A stretch of DNA of 8,035 nt. Source: an uncultured Prevotella sp. GTDB lineage: Bacteria; Bacteroidota; Bacteroidia; Bacteroidales; Bacteroidaceae. The position numbers and the translations under genes were made by a program. The number at the start of each line of letters is the position of its first letter. Positions within the stretch are counted from its first letter, which is position 1. The notes under the pieces are model-generated. The model was not told where the DNA came from. It did no database searches and saw only the letters and a program-made list of their open reading frames with translations. The DNA lies in the NCBI GenBank assembly GCA_927910885.1, contig CAKMOD010000113.1:1-8035 (forward strand), written 5' to 3'. Shown here piece after piece: positions 1 to 6,517 of this stretch.

Positions 1-962
1 AAGGAATATCTGTCACCCCTCTGAACTGTGCCCTGAATGCCTTAACTTTAGCATTGAATGACTCGGCATTTGTCATTCGTAGCTCTGTTTTACAAAGAAA
101 TTGAAGTATGGTTTGATAATGATTTTCAAACGTGTCCAATCACTGTGTAGAAATTGTCTACTCCCAGCTCTTCAACCTCATTAAACCATTTTGCCAGCTT
201 CAGCCTTGCAGCATCCTTGATGCTCTTGATGTTATAAATATCGGTAAGTTTCATAGCCAAATCATATGCCTTTTTCAGTGTCGGATAATTTTCAAAGATG
301 ATTTGTGCCCTACCTTTCTGTGTTTCAGTCCACTTGGTCTTGTGCTTGGTCAATATGAACTTTGCTCTGGCGAGCAACTGCTTACGCGTGTCACCATTGC
401 TGTATCTAAATGGTATATATTCCTTACCCTTACATTTAGCTTCTTTTATCTCCTCATTCTCTTTATCTCTTGCCATCCATCGGTAAGCGATACGCATGTC
501 ATCCAGAGCATCATAATATAGTTTCTGTACATGAAATCTATCATTGGTAATAAGTGCTTTTGGAAAAACAGAGCGGGCTATGCGCATCATAGAAGATGAT
601 AAATCGAGTGTTATCTCCTTGACAGTCTCCCGTTTAGAAAGGTTTATCTTCTTGAGAACCTGAATAACGTCCTCTGCTTTGGTCCCTTTTACCACAGCTA
701 CTAAAGTCCCTTTTCTGCCCTTTCCCGCCTTGTTGGTCAGAAAAGTATAAACCTCGCCACTGCTTAGACAGGTCTCATCAATACTTAGACTCTCTCCTAT
801 GTTATCTTCAAACAATAGCCAGTCTTGAGCATGCCCCAACTGATCCCAGCTACGGTAATCACTGAAATGTTCCTTGTACTGTGTGGATAACAGCTTGCCA
901 TTTACGCCATAGTGCGCACCGATACTTGCGATGCTCTCTGCAGTGGACTCAATTCTATTCTT
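1..962 (-). pseudogene. ISAon1-type transposase, catalytic part, frameshifted
   Basis: This is the DDE catalytic part of a transposase that would cut and paste the element. The frame is open from 962 after a TAA at 963-965, and reads NRIESTAESIASIGAHYGVN, then a region with LSIDET, TNKAGKGRKGT, ITLDLSSSMMRIA and ITNDRFHVQKL, which fits the first two catalytic aspartates. The frame closes with a TGA at 126-128. The family continuation is in another frame: TFENHYQTILQFL, then NAESFNAKVKAFRAQFRG, which contains the expected catalytic glutamate (codon at 62-64). One extra base near 136-137 explains the break. The last residues lie beyond the left edge. A TTG at 837-839 is not a convincing start because family sequence continues well upstream of it. 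I am confident of the family and fairly confident that the gene is broken, unless the indel is a sequencing error. Confidence 0.85.
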
Positions 963-1299
963 TTAAAAAAGAAACGAACTCGGGGGGATAGTCTACTGCC
1001 CTCAGCCGTCAAATCATCATATGAATAAGTAAATATCTCTCCGTTGGAACTGTCACGCCACTTGCGACGCCGAACATGGAGGTAAACTGCTTTGCCACGA
1101 AGAGGAAAATCCTGAATTACACGCTCACTGGTGAAACCATAACTGCTTACAGTGCCTAACTTATGGTCAGACTTTCCATAAAGTTACGCTCGTCAAGCCA
1201 AAAATCAAACTGGGAAGCACTCTCTTGAATATCGACAACATCAAAGTAGTCGGCAAGTACATCTGGAAAGATGCAACGTAATAATTGGTGACTCTTCAT
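955..1299 (-). pseudogene. ISAon1-type transposase N-terminal region, frameshifted
   Basis: The ATG at 1297-1299 opens a frame beginning MKSHQLLRCIFPDVLADYF, which matches the style of the ISAon1 N-terminal region protein (roughly 110-120 residues in intact copies). After DERNFME the frame hits a stop (SLTIS*). The family sequence KSDHKLGTVSSYGF ... DFPLRGKAVYLHVRRRKW ... DDLTAEGSRLSP resumes in a different frame, consistent with one base lost in the T run at 1173-1175 (plus strand). A second shift, consistent with one extra base in the G run at 982-987, returns to the first frame for EFVSFLKE and a TAG at 955-957. The two indels cancel, but the stop between them would still end translation. 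The HVRRRKW segment is basic and fits a DNA-binding role, which is inference. Confidence 0.8.
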
Positions 1300-1303
1300 A
1301 ATG

Positions 1304-1311
1304 CAAAGGTA
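1304..1311 (-). promoter_or_regulatory. Bacteroidetes -7 box before the transposase
   Basis: The minus strand reads TACCTTTG, an exact match to the Bacteroidetes -7 consensus TAnnTTTG, ending 4 bases before the transposase ATG. Transcription would start within or just after the first codons, so translation would be nearly leaderless, or the message would mostly come from outside. No TTG is visible at the usual -33 distance, so this is a partial promoter match. Confidence 0.45.
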
Positions 1312-1357
1312 ATAAATACTTATGAAATTATGCGCTTAATAGTATAGACTTGCAACT

Positions 1358-1375
1358 GGGTTTTAGGACTGACCC
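1358..1375 (-). repeat. Terminal end of the insertion sequence
   Basis: Read on the minus strand this is GGGTCAGTCCTAAAACCC. It sits 58 bp outside the transposase start and begins with GGG, as expected for the tip of such an element. The partner inverted repeat is outside the window, so the exact boundary is inferred from position and base composition only. Confidence 0.6.
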
Positions 1376-1419
1376 ATTATTACGTTTTTATCTTTTCTGT
1401 TAATCTCTTAACAACTTTT

Positions 1420-1463
1420 AAAAAACAAAGCAGCAACATCCCGAAAGAATGTTACTGCTTTTT
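1420..1463 (-). terminator. Bidirectional hairpin terminator after the fimbrillin gene
   Basis: Arms at 1427-1439 (AAAGCAGCAACAT) and 1449-1461 (ATGTTACTGCTTT) pair over 13 positions with a single C/A mismatch, around a 9-base loop. On the minus strand the stem is followed by GTTTTTT, and on the plus strand by further Ts. It lies about 40 bp past the fimbrillin stop, so it should end that transcript. It could also stop readthrough coming from the insertion-sequence side. Confidence 0.8.
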
Positions 1464-1502
1464 GTTTATAGTATTATTTCTCTGATTATTACAGAGGATT
1501 TA

Positions 1503-4184
1503 TTATTCTGCTACAGGACGGACACAGCCACCAGCTGCACGTGTAATTTCCATCAGCGGTCTTACGTCATTTTCCTCAATTGTAAAACATCTTCCAGTTT
1601 TAGTACCATTAGCGATACCATTCCAATAAATACCTTTACCACCGACTTTGAACAACTCACCTGTGCTAAAGTCGCGTGAACCGATAGCTGGGAAGTAGAC
1701 TGTAGATGGTGACGATGCATCTTTGGTATAGAAGTGGTAACCCTGATCCCAGTTGCCAAGTGCATTTATTTCTCCAGGCTGATAGATTGCATTATTACCA
1801 GTTGTTGTTACACCAGTGAAAGCGTTATATGGAGGCATGTGGAAACCAACTGGACATGGGTCGTAAATTGTTTTTACAAGAATATTTGTTGGATCTTTTA
1901 GCACTGTAGTTTCCATTGACCATAAGTTATATTGATTATAATTATTAGCCCAAGAAACGTCACCTATATAGAATTTCTCTGGATTCTGGATTGAATTTTT
2001 AATAGACATATCGTCACCAGCATTTTTAACAATAGCGCCGCCATAGAGTTTATTTACGTCTACACCAGGGAAAGCATCCTTACGTCCAAACTGATAGAAT
2101 GTTGTAGAATAGATTCTTTCTGCGTATGGAGTTTGTGTGATAGTAATGTATGCGGTTTTCTTCTCACCATTTCCTAATTCTTGTTCAATCTTCATACGTG
2201 CAGCGCGTGCTGACTCATAAGATGTAGCTTGCCATTTATATAATGTATAGCCAAGGATGTTTTTTGTAAATTTAAACTTGTTACCATCATGGTTGGTACT
2301 TTCAATTGTACTCAACGCATCACTATGATCAAACCAAAGGTGCCAGCTCCACATGATAGTACCATCTGCACTCTTAACAGCGATAACAGCATTACCATTC
2401 TTAATATTTGCTGCCGATACATGGAAGTTAATAAATGATTTGTTACCATCATTTGTAACACTCAAACCGTCAACAAGTGCCTGCTGGTCCATCCATACGA
2501 TAGATGCTTGTGTTGCAGGATTACTTGCATTTTGTACATTAATGTAAGGAGTGGTGATGTCATTTCCTAAATGATCTTTGAAATTACTCAAAACATTAGT
2601 ACCTGTGTGAGCAGTCTTATATGAACTTTCATTTATAGTTCCACCCTTAACAGCGTTACCATATACCAATGGGATGCGATAGTAACCAGGAGCAGAAATC
2701 AAGTAGCTGTTAGCAGTGTTCTGGATAGCATCACCGCCATTAGTATTTGACAAGTTGTAGTAGTTGCCTGCTGCACCTTTCTCTGTTGCAGTCTGCAGTA
2801 CCTTATTATACTCTGTGAGGCGATCTTTCAAGTCTGCCTTTGTAATAGTTGCTCTACCAGATTCAGCAGTTGCACCACCCTCGCCATTTTCCTTAGACAT
2901 AGCTGTCAACCAAGTAGGCTTATTTGTGCCCAAGTTAGTCCAACTGTCAGTTGCACGGTCATACTCCTCAAAGCCAACAGCCTTCCATTTAACAGGCTGC
3001 TTTGTTCCATCAGGAGCATTTCTGTAACTTGTAACAAGATAGTCATTAGACTTGTCTTGATTGTATGCTACGTTTGCTGGGTTTGTTGTTTCAAGTGTAT
3101 ATTCCCATGTTGAGTTCTTCTCGCTGAGCTTATAAGTCTTGGTAGTACCAGCTAACCATGAGCCCTTTAGTGTGCTTTCAATTTTAGAACCATCAGTAAA
3201 CTCAACATATACAGTAATATTCTTGCCTGTAAGCTCTTGAGGAATCATATAGAAGGTATAGTTGTCACCATCATTACCAGTAAGCACTGCGTTAGGGTTC
3301 TGATTAGTGCTAACAGCAAGTCCTTCAAGCTTAAATGTCTTTGCGTCACTTAAGTTCTCCCATTTAGCACCAGTACCATCAAACTTGTCAGAAAGTGTAT
3401 ATTTACCTTTGCTCAAAGCATTGCGGATCTCAACCTTGCTTATAGTCTTGTTGATAGAAAGGTTTTGACCAACAGCAAACTTAATAGCAGTCAGTGCGTG
3501 ACGGAAATCTAAGTCAGTTCTTGGTGCAGTACCTTGAACAGAATAGTGTACATGACCAGAGCAAGCAGTCATTAAGTCTTTCTGGTTTGTTACTTCTGTT
3601 TCAGCTTCAAACTCAATATAAGGGCTACCCTCATAAGTTTCTGGAGAAAGCTTAATCTTAGTATACTCATTCTTAACCTGTGGGAATACAGCATAAAAAC
3701 GAGCGTGAGGAATTGCCCAACTCCACTTTCTTGGAGTAACAAGCTTACCATTACTAAAAGTTGGTTCATTGTAGAACCACTCAGGCTTAGTAGTGATATT
3801 AGCTTCTGTTGTACCACGATGTCCTGAAGCAGAGAAGTTCTCTGTAATGTTTTTAATAACATTAGCACGTGTTTGAGCATCTGCTTGAACAGGATTGACA
3901 CCCTCTACAGTTGTCTCAATGATGCAGAGCTTTTCTGCGTCAGCACCCTTAACCTCCAACTTCTGTGGTGCAAGGTCTTCTGAAGAAAGATAAGGATTGA
4001 TTGCTCCACGTGTCAAAGTTCCACCGCTTACAGCAATAGCACGTGTTTGAACATCGTTTACACCAAATGAAACTAATGCATCATTTTCTCCGTTATTCTC
4101 ATTCAAGTTGTCATTATCGACACAAGAAAACATTGTCAAAGTAGCTACACCAGCCAACAACAATGTTGATAATTTATTTTTCAT
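1503..4184 (-). CDS. Fimbrillin-like surface lipoprotein
   Basis: This 893-residue protein is probably a fimbrial or adhesive surface component of the Bacteroidetes fimbrillin-like (Mfa-like) type. The chosen start gives MKNKLSTLLLAGVATLTMFS followed by Cys21, a clear lipoprotein signal. The acidic/Asn-rich run after it (VDNDNLNENN) suits surface-exposed lipoproteins of this phylum. The frame stays open upstream to 4259, but that extension would bury the signal peptide. Fimbrillin hallmarks follow: FRHALTAIKF at about 227-236, MIPQEL at 313-318, and WLAGTTKTYKLS at 343-354, which close a first domain. A second half has NSYLISAPGYYRIPLVYGNA (492-511) and FYQFGRKDAFPG (696-707). It ends with YDPCPVGFHMP (774-784) and GGCVRPVAE at the C-terminus, a pattern common in large Bacteroidetes fimbrillin-family proteins. 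It follows the 61-residue gene after 46 bp, so the two are probably co-transcribed. Whether it polymerises or acts as a tip or stand-alone adhesin cannot be told from sequence alone. Confidence 0.88.
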   Translation of the reverse strand: MKNKLSTLLLAGVATLTMFSCVDNDNLNENNGENDALVSFGVNDVQTRAIAVSGGTLTRGAINPYLSSEDLAPQKLEVKGADAEKLCIIETTVEGVNPVQADAQTRANVIKNITENFSASGHRGTTEANITTKPEWFYNEPTFSNGKLVTPRKWSWAIPHARFYAVFPQVKNEYTKIKLSPETYEGSPYIEFEAETEVTNQKDLMTACSGHVHYSVQGTAPRTDLDFRHALTAIKFAVGQNLSINKTISKVEIRNALSKGKYTLSDKFDGTGAKWENLSDAKTFKLEGLAVSTNQNPNAVLTGNDGDNYTFYMIPQELTGKNITVYVEFTDGSKIESTLKGSWLAGTTKTYKLSEKNSTWEYTLETTNPANVAYNQDKSNDYLVTSYRNAPDGTKQPVKWKAVGFEEYDRATDSWTNLGTNKPTWLTAMSKENGEGGATAESGRATITKADLKDRLTEYNKVLQTATEKGAAGNYYNLSNTNGGDAIQNTANSYLISAPGYYRIPLVYGNAVKGGTINESSYKTAHTGTNVLSNFKDHLGNDITTPYINVQNASNPATQASIVWMDQQALVDGLSVTNDGNKSFINFHVSAANIKNGNAVIAVKSADGTIMWSWHLWFDHSDALSTIESTNHDGNKFKFTKNILGYTLYKWQATSYESARAARMKIEQELGNGEKKTAYITITQTPYAERIYSTTFYQFGRKDAFPGVDVNKLYGGAIVKNAGDDMSIKNSIQNPEKFYIGDVSWANNYNQYNLWSMETTVLKDPTNILVKTIYDPCPVGFHMPPYNAFTGVTTTGNNAIYQPGEINALGNWDQGYHFYTKDASSPSTVYFPAIGSRDFSTGELFKVGGKGIYWNGIANGTKTGRCFTIEENDVRPLMEITRAAGGCVRPVAE

Positions 4185-4230
4185 ACTTCGTTTAATTTGA
4201 AATATTTTAGGTTTAACTTTAGTGAGATGA

Positions 4231-4416
4231 CTACCCTTCAAGGTCAGTATCTTCGTCATCTACAGTTTGCTCTATCACTCTTATGCTGCCTCCTGCATCC
4301 CCTCCAGGGCGTACATTAGGGCTTGTAGCCATGATGAAACTCTTTTCTGCCAATTCAAAAACCTTGGCACAAGGCTTGATATAAGCCTCTTTTACAAGTC
4401 GTTGTTTTGTTTCCAT
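4231..4416 (-). CDS. Small protein upstream of the fimbrillin (61 aa)
   Basis: This short gene begins METKQRLVKEAYIKPCAKVF and ends VIEQTVDDEDTDLEG. The YIKPxxxVFELxE start, Gly-rich middle (VRPGGDAGGSIRV) and acidic tail resemble a loose class of small Bacteroidetes proteins often annotated as hypothetical and found near surface-protein genes. That likeness is from memory, not a search. There is no signal peptide or membrane segment, and one cysteine (in KPCAK). It is the first gene of a likely two-gene unit with the fimbrillin lipoprotein 46 bp downstream. I do not know its function. A chaperone, a regulator or a modified peptide precursor are all conceivable, but none is supported by a specific motif. 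Confidence 0.7.
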   Translation of the reverse strand: METKQRLVKEAYIKPCAKVFELAEKSFIMATSPNVRPGGDAGGSIRVIEQTVDDEDTDLEG

Positions 4417-4587
4417 TTGTAGAATATAATATTAACTATATTGTTTACTTGAGTATACAGTGTTGTAGACTCTGTGGTTATTAAAGATTGTAGAAAGAAT
4501 ATTTCATCTGATTATCCTGTCAGATAGAAAAATCGTTCTGTTTTTGTATTACTAAATCTATAGTAGCTTTTTCTTTAAAAAGCGGTG

Positions 4588-4595
4588 CAAAGATA
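4588..4595 (-). promoter_or_regulatory. Candidate promoter of the fimbrial operon
   Basis: The minus strand reads TATCTTTG, an exact TAnnTTTG -7 box. Transcription would begin near 4581, giving a leader of about 165 bases before the small protein at 4416. No TTG sits at the usual -33 spacing. The box forms one arm of a near-palindrome, GCAAAGAT (4587-4594) against ATCTTTTGC (4599-4607) with a one-base bulge, which could be an operator. Confidence 0.5.
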
Positions 4596-4781
4596 TAAAT
4601 CTTTTGCGAATTATTAGCATCTTTTAGAAGAAATGTGTGTAATAATTTGATGTTTAATATAATTTTATAGATAAAGCTGTTAATTGTTTGTATATAAAGA
4701 GCTGCGTTTGTTAAGATTGAGTGAAAAGTTCTAAAATCATGGTTTTTGCATCTATTCTTTCTCTAATAAGGAAAAAACTAT

Positions 4782-4789
4782 TAACTTTG
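4782..4789 (+). promoter_or_regulatory. Candidate promoter for the 4809 gene
   Basis: TAACTTTG matches the TAnnTTTG -7 consensus and ends 19 bases before the ATG at 4809, giving a short leader. A clear -33 TTG at the usual spacing is not visible. The same transcript could include the cobalamin adenosyltransferase gene 37 bp after this gene's stop. Confidence 0.5.
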
Positions 4790-4808
4790 TCAACCACATT
4801 AATTCATC

Positions 4809-5417
4809 ATGATATACTTTGTTAAGCGATTTATAGTTTGGCTAAGACGTGCGCGCTATTCCAGAGGGTTTGGCGTACAGTCGCCTTGGGCATATCGTTT
4901 TATTCGATATGTGGTAAACGAGCATTATCCTTATTATAAGTATGAAGAGCTTGATGAACAGGTAAATGGAATTAATAAGAGAACTCGCAAAATATGTAAA
5001 CTCTATTTTCGTTTAGCCAATTATCAGCAACCCCACACATTTATAGATTGTTACCCTGCATCTTCGTGTTATAAAATTTATGTAAATGCAGGTTGTCAAA
5101 AAACGCACTATCAGAAGATAACAAAGGAGACGACAGAAGAAGATTGTCTTCGTTTGTTTTCTAATGTAGGTGAATATAGTATGGTACGTATCCCACTTAG
5201 TGAGGTTTATCGTTCACTTGTTGACAAGGCATTAGAGCATCTTCCCTCATCAAGTGTCATAATCATTGAGAATATTAAGCGCAATAAGGAAGCAGAAACC
5301 TATTGGACAGAACTTGTTTCAGATTCGCGCACTGGTATCAGTTTTGATTTATACTATTGTGGGGTAATATTCTTGAATAAAGATATGGTAAAACAATCAT
5401 ACGTGGTGAATTTCTGA
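4809..5417 (+). CDS. Degenerate SAM-methyltransferase-like protein (202 aa)
   Basis: The protein resembles a Bacteroidetes family often annotated as hypothetical or SAM-dependent methyltransferase-like. What shows this is the N-terminal RGFGVQSPWAYRFIRYVV (about 19-36) followed by PYYKYEEL (41-48), and the C-terminal FDLYYCGVIFLNKDMVKQ leading to VVNF. These pieces typically flank a Rossmann-type methyltransferase core. Here the expected Gly-rich cofactor loop is poorly preserved: the corresponding stretch reads FIDCYPASSCYKIYVNAG without a GxGxG pattern, so catalysis is doubtful. No signal peptide is evident; the N-terminus is basic (KRFIVWLRRAR). The next gene, a cobalamin adenosyltransferase, follows after 37 bp, suggesting one transcript, though I see no functional link. 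Family placement is from memory. Confidence 0.75.
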   Translation: MIYFVKRFIVWLRRARYSRGFGVQSPWAYRFIRYVVNEHYPYYKYEELDEQVNGINKRTRKICKLYFRLANYQQPHTFIDCYPASSCYKIYVNAGCQKTHYQKITKETTEEDCLRLFSNVGEYSMVRIPLSEVYRSLVDKALEHLPSSSVIIIENIKRNKEAETYWTELVSDSRTGISFDLYYCGVIFLNKDMVKQSYVVNF

Positions 5418-5454
5418 AAGCACAGGACTTAAACTTTATAAATGTAATACTATT

Positions 5455-6030
5455 ATGAAAATATATACAAAAGCAGGTGATGATGGTACGACATCTTTAT
5501 GTGATGGCAGTCGCTTATCAAAAGACGATATACGAGTAGAAGCATACGGAACATTAGACGAACTGAATGCGCATATAGGTTTACTTATTTCATTATTACA
5601 AACAAGTAGTTTAAAAGAAGGAGTACAGTCTACTTCTAACCTCACAGATTTCTTATCTGAAATTCAGGAAGAACTCTTTGTAATCGGTGGTGAACTTGCT
5701 CGTGCTGAGATAAAGACCGAAGAACCTGTTAGTACTCAAAAACTCATCACGAAGATAGAAACCATTATTGATGAGCTATCTTCCCAACTTCCTGTGCAGC
5801 ACCATTTTGTTTTGCCAGGGGGTGTCATTCCTGCATCTCAAAGTCATGTCTGCCGTACGATTTGTCGTCGTGCTGAGCGTCGTATCGTTACATTATCCCA
5901 TGTGGCAACAGTTTCATCTAAAATCTTTATCTTTGTCAACAGATTATCAGATTATTTCTTCATTTTGTCACGTTATTTGAATAATGATAGTGGTATAAGT
6001 GAAAAAATATGGAAAAATACTTGCAGATAA
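5455..6030 (+). CDS. pduO: PduO-type ATP:cob(I)alamin adenosyltransferase
   Basis: This cytoplasmic enzyme transfers the adenosyl group of ATP to cob(I)alamin, making adenosylcobalamin for enzymes such as methylmalonyl-CoA mutase. The 191-residue length is usual for the family. Diagnostic pieces occur in order: YTKAGDDGTTSL (4-15), the ATP-binding N-terminal motif; EAYGTLDELNAHIG (29-42); FVLPGG (118-123); HVCRTICRRAERR (131-143), with the conserved arginines; and FVNRLSDYFFILSRY (160-174). The ATG at 5455 places the motif right at the N-terminus, as in relatives. It lies 37 bp after the methyltransferase-like gene and probably shares its transcript. The short unconserved tail after residue 175 is normal. 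No other corrinoid genes are in the window, so salvage or synthesis must be encoded elsewhere. The family is also named MMAB or CobO-type in some annotations; the match here is to PduO/MMAB. Confidence 0.95.
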   Translation: MKIYTKAGDDGTTSLCDGSRLSKDDIRVEAYGTLDELNAHIGLLISLLQTSSLKEGVQSTSNLTDFLSEIQEELFVIGGELARAEIKTEEPVSTQKLITKIETIIDELSSQLPVQHHFVLPGGVIPASQSHVCRTICRRAERRIVTLSHVATVSSKIFIFVNRLSDYFFILSRYLNNDSGISEKIWKNTCR

Positions 6031-6050
6031 GAAAATAAATGTTACTTTTG
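6021..6050 (+). promoter_or_regulatory. Promoter of the DUF2795 gene
   Basis: A TTG at 6021-6023 and TACTTTTG at 6043-6050 are separated by 19 bases, matching the Bacteroidetes -33/-7 layout (TTG, 19-21 bases, TAnnTTTG). Transcription would start near 6057, with the ATG at 6084. The -33 part overlaps the last codons of the adenosyltransferase gene, so the downstream gene is probably its own transcription unit. This is the best promoter match in the window. Confidence 0.75.
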
Positions 6051-6083
6051 CACGCACTAAGAATCATGTAAAAAAATAAGAAT

Positions 6084-6305
6084 ATGTATTGGACACTTGA
6101 ATTGGCCTCTAAGCTGGAGGATGCTCCATGGCCTGCAACAAAAGATGAGCTGATTGACTATGCAATGCGATCAGGTGCACCACTTGAGGTTCTTGAGAAT
6201 CTTCAAGAGATTGAAGATGAAGGGGATGTCTATGATAGTATCGAGGATATTTGGCCTGACTATCCTTCAAAGGACGATTTCTTGTGGAATGAAGACGAAT
6301 ATTAA
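6084..6305 (+). CDS. DUF2795 family small acidic protein
   Basis: This 73-residue protein matches the DUF2795 type found across Bacteroidetes. It reads MYWTLELASKLEDAPWPATK at the start, then ELIDYAMRSGAPLEVLENLQ and a strongly acidic end, DIWPDYPSKDDFLWNEDEY. The tryptophan/proline-rich and acidic pattern is highly conserved in relatives, which suggests an essential partner-binding role, but no function is established to my knowledge. There is no signal peptide or membrane segment. The gene has its own -33/-7 promoter and is closed by a perfect hairpin terminator 7 bp after the stop, so it is a single-gene unit between the adenosyltransferase and the secretion genes. Confidence 0.92.
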   Translation: MYWTLELASKLEDAPWPATKDELIDYAMRSGAPLEVLENLQEIEDEGDVYDSIEDIWPDYPSKDDFLWNEDEY

Positions 6306-6312
6306 AGAATAG

Positions 6313-6349
6313 AAAAGAGGTTGTATAATAGAGATACAACCTCTTTTTT
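6313..6349 (+). terminator. Strong intrinsic terminator after the DUF2795 gene
   Basis: The arms AAAAGAGGTTGTA (6313-6325) and TACAACCTCTTTT (6335-6347) pair perfectly over 13 bp around a 9-base loop, and the T run continues to 6349. It is the clearest terminator in the window. The A-run on the left arm also allows function in the opposite direction. Confidence 0.93.
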
Positions 6350-6441
6350 GTTTTGAACTCAAATCGGTCATTAGACTATACTAAACATATATACGATCAG
6401 TTGATAGTATTTATATAAGGTGTATGTACCCTTTAGAATCT

Positions 6442-6456
6442 CAGAATTTAATTCTG
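6442..6456. repeat. 15-bp perfect palindrome
   Basis: CAGAATT and AATTCTG flank a central T, giving a perfect 7-bp dyad with a 1-base centre, which is compatible with a dimeric regulator's binding site. It lies about 375 bp before the porP start, so a direct role in its promoter is uncertain. The loop is too small for a good RNA hairpin. Confidence 0.45.
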
Positions 6457-6517
6457 TATAGATGGGAAATACGTAATTGCTTGCTTGGAAAATTTATGAC
6501 AAAATTATGGGCTTTAT

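Larger units (their letters stand above)
1..1375 (-). mobile_element. ISAon1-like insertion sequence, partial, degraded
   Basis: The minus strand carries an insertion sequence whose outer end I place at 1375, where it begins GGGTCAGTCCTAAAACCC. Inside it are a short N-terminal transposase part and a longer catalytic part, the two-reading-frame layout known for ISAon1-type elements of Bacteroidetes (DDE transposase related to the ISL3 type). The element runs off the left edge of the window, so its other inverted repeat and any target duplication cannot be seen. The bases next to the visible end are ATTATTAC (1376-1383), a candidate target-site copy to look for on the far side. The coding parts carry several one-base indels, so this copy is probably unable to make its own transposase. 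Confidence 0.85.
4417..4808. other. Divergent intergenic region, no gene
   Basis: This AT-rich 392-bp stretch lies between the leftward fimbrial unit and the rightward methyltransferase-like gene. It holds a leftward -7 box at 4588-4595 inside a near-palindrome (4587-4607), a rightward -7 box at 4782-4789, and a 6-bp inverted repeat at 4506-4525 (ATCTGA, 8-base gap, TCAGAT) that would lie in the fimbrial leader. I see no tRNA, no convincing small gene and no long inverted repeats flanking a promoter. Confidence 0.65.

Noticed and set aside
132..521. Plus-strand open frames at 132-521 and 298-486
   Set aside because: They lie opposite the transposase, have no recognisable domain, and the minus strand carries clear family motifs.
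1449..3027. Plus-strand frames at 1449-1679, 2353-2547 and 2764-3027
   Set aside because: They are opposite a long, motif-rich minus-strand gene and show no family features.
4185..4259. Longer N-terminus for the fimbrillin lipoprotein
   Set aside because: The added 25 residues would place the lipoprotein signal peptide inside the protein and would overlap the end of the upstream small gene.
4231..4416. Modified-peptide (RiPP) precursor
   Set aside because: There is no maturation enzyme, transporter or clear leader cleavage motif nearby; a Gly-rich tail alone is not enough.
4417..4808. Invertible phase-variation promoter for the fimbrial genes
   Set aside because: I looked for paired longer inverted repeats flanking the promoter and saw only a 6-bp pair and a local palindrome; no recombinase gene is present.
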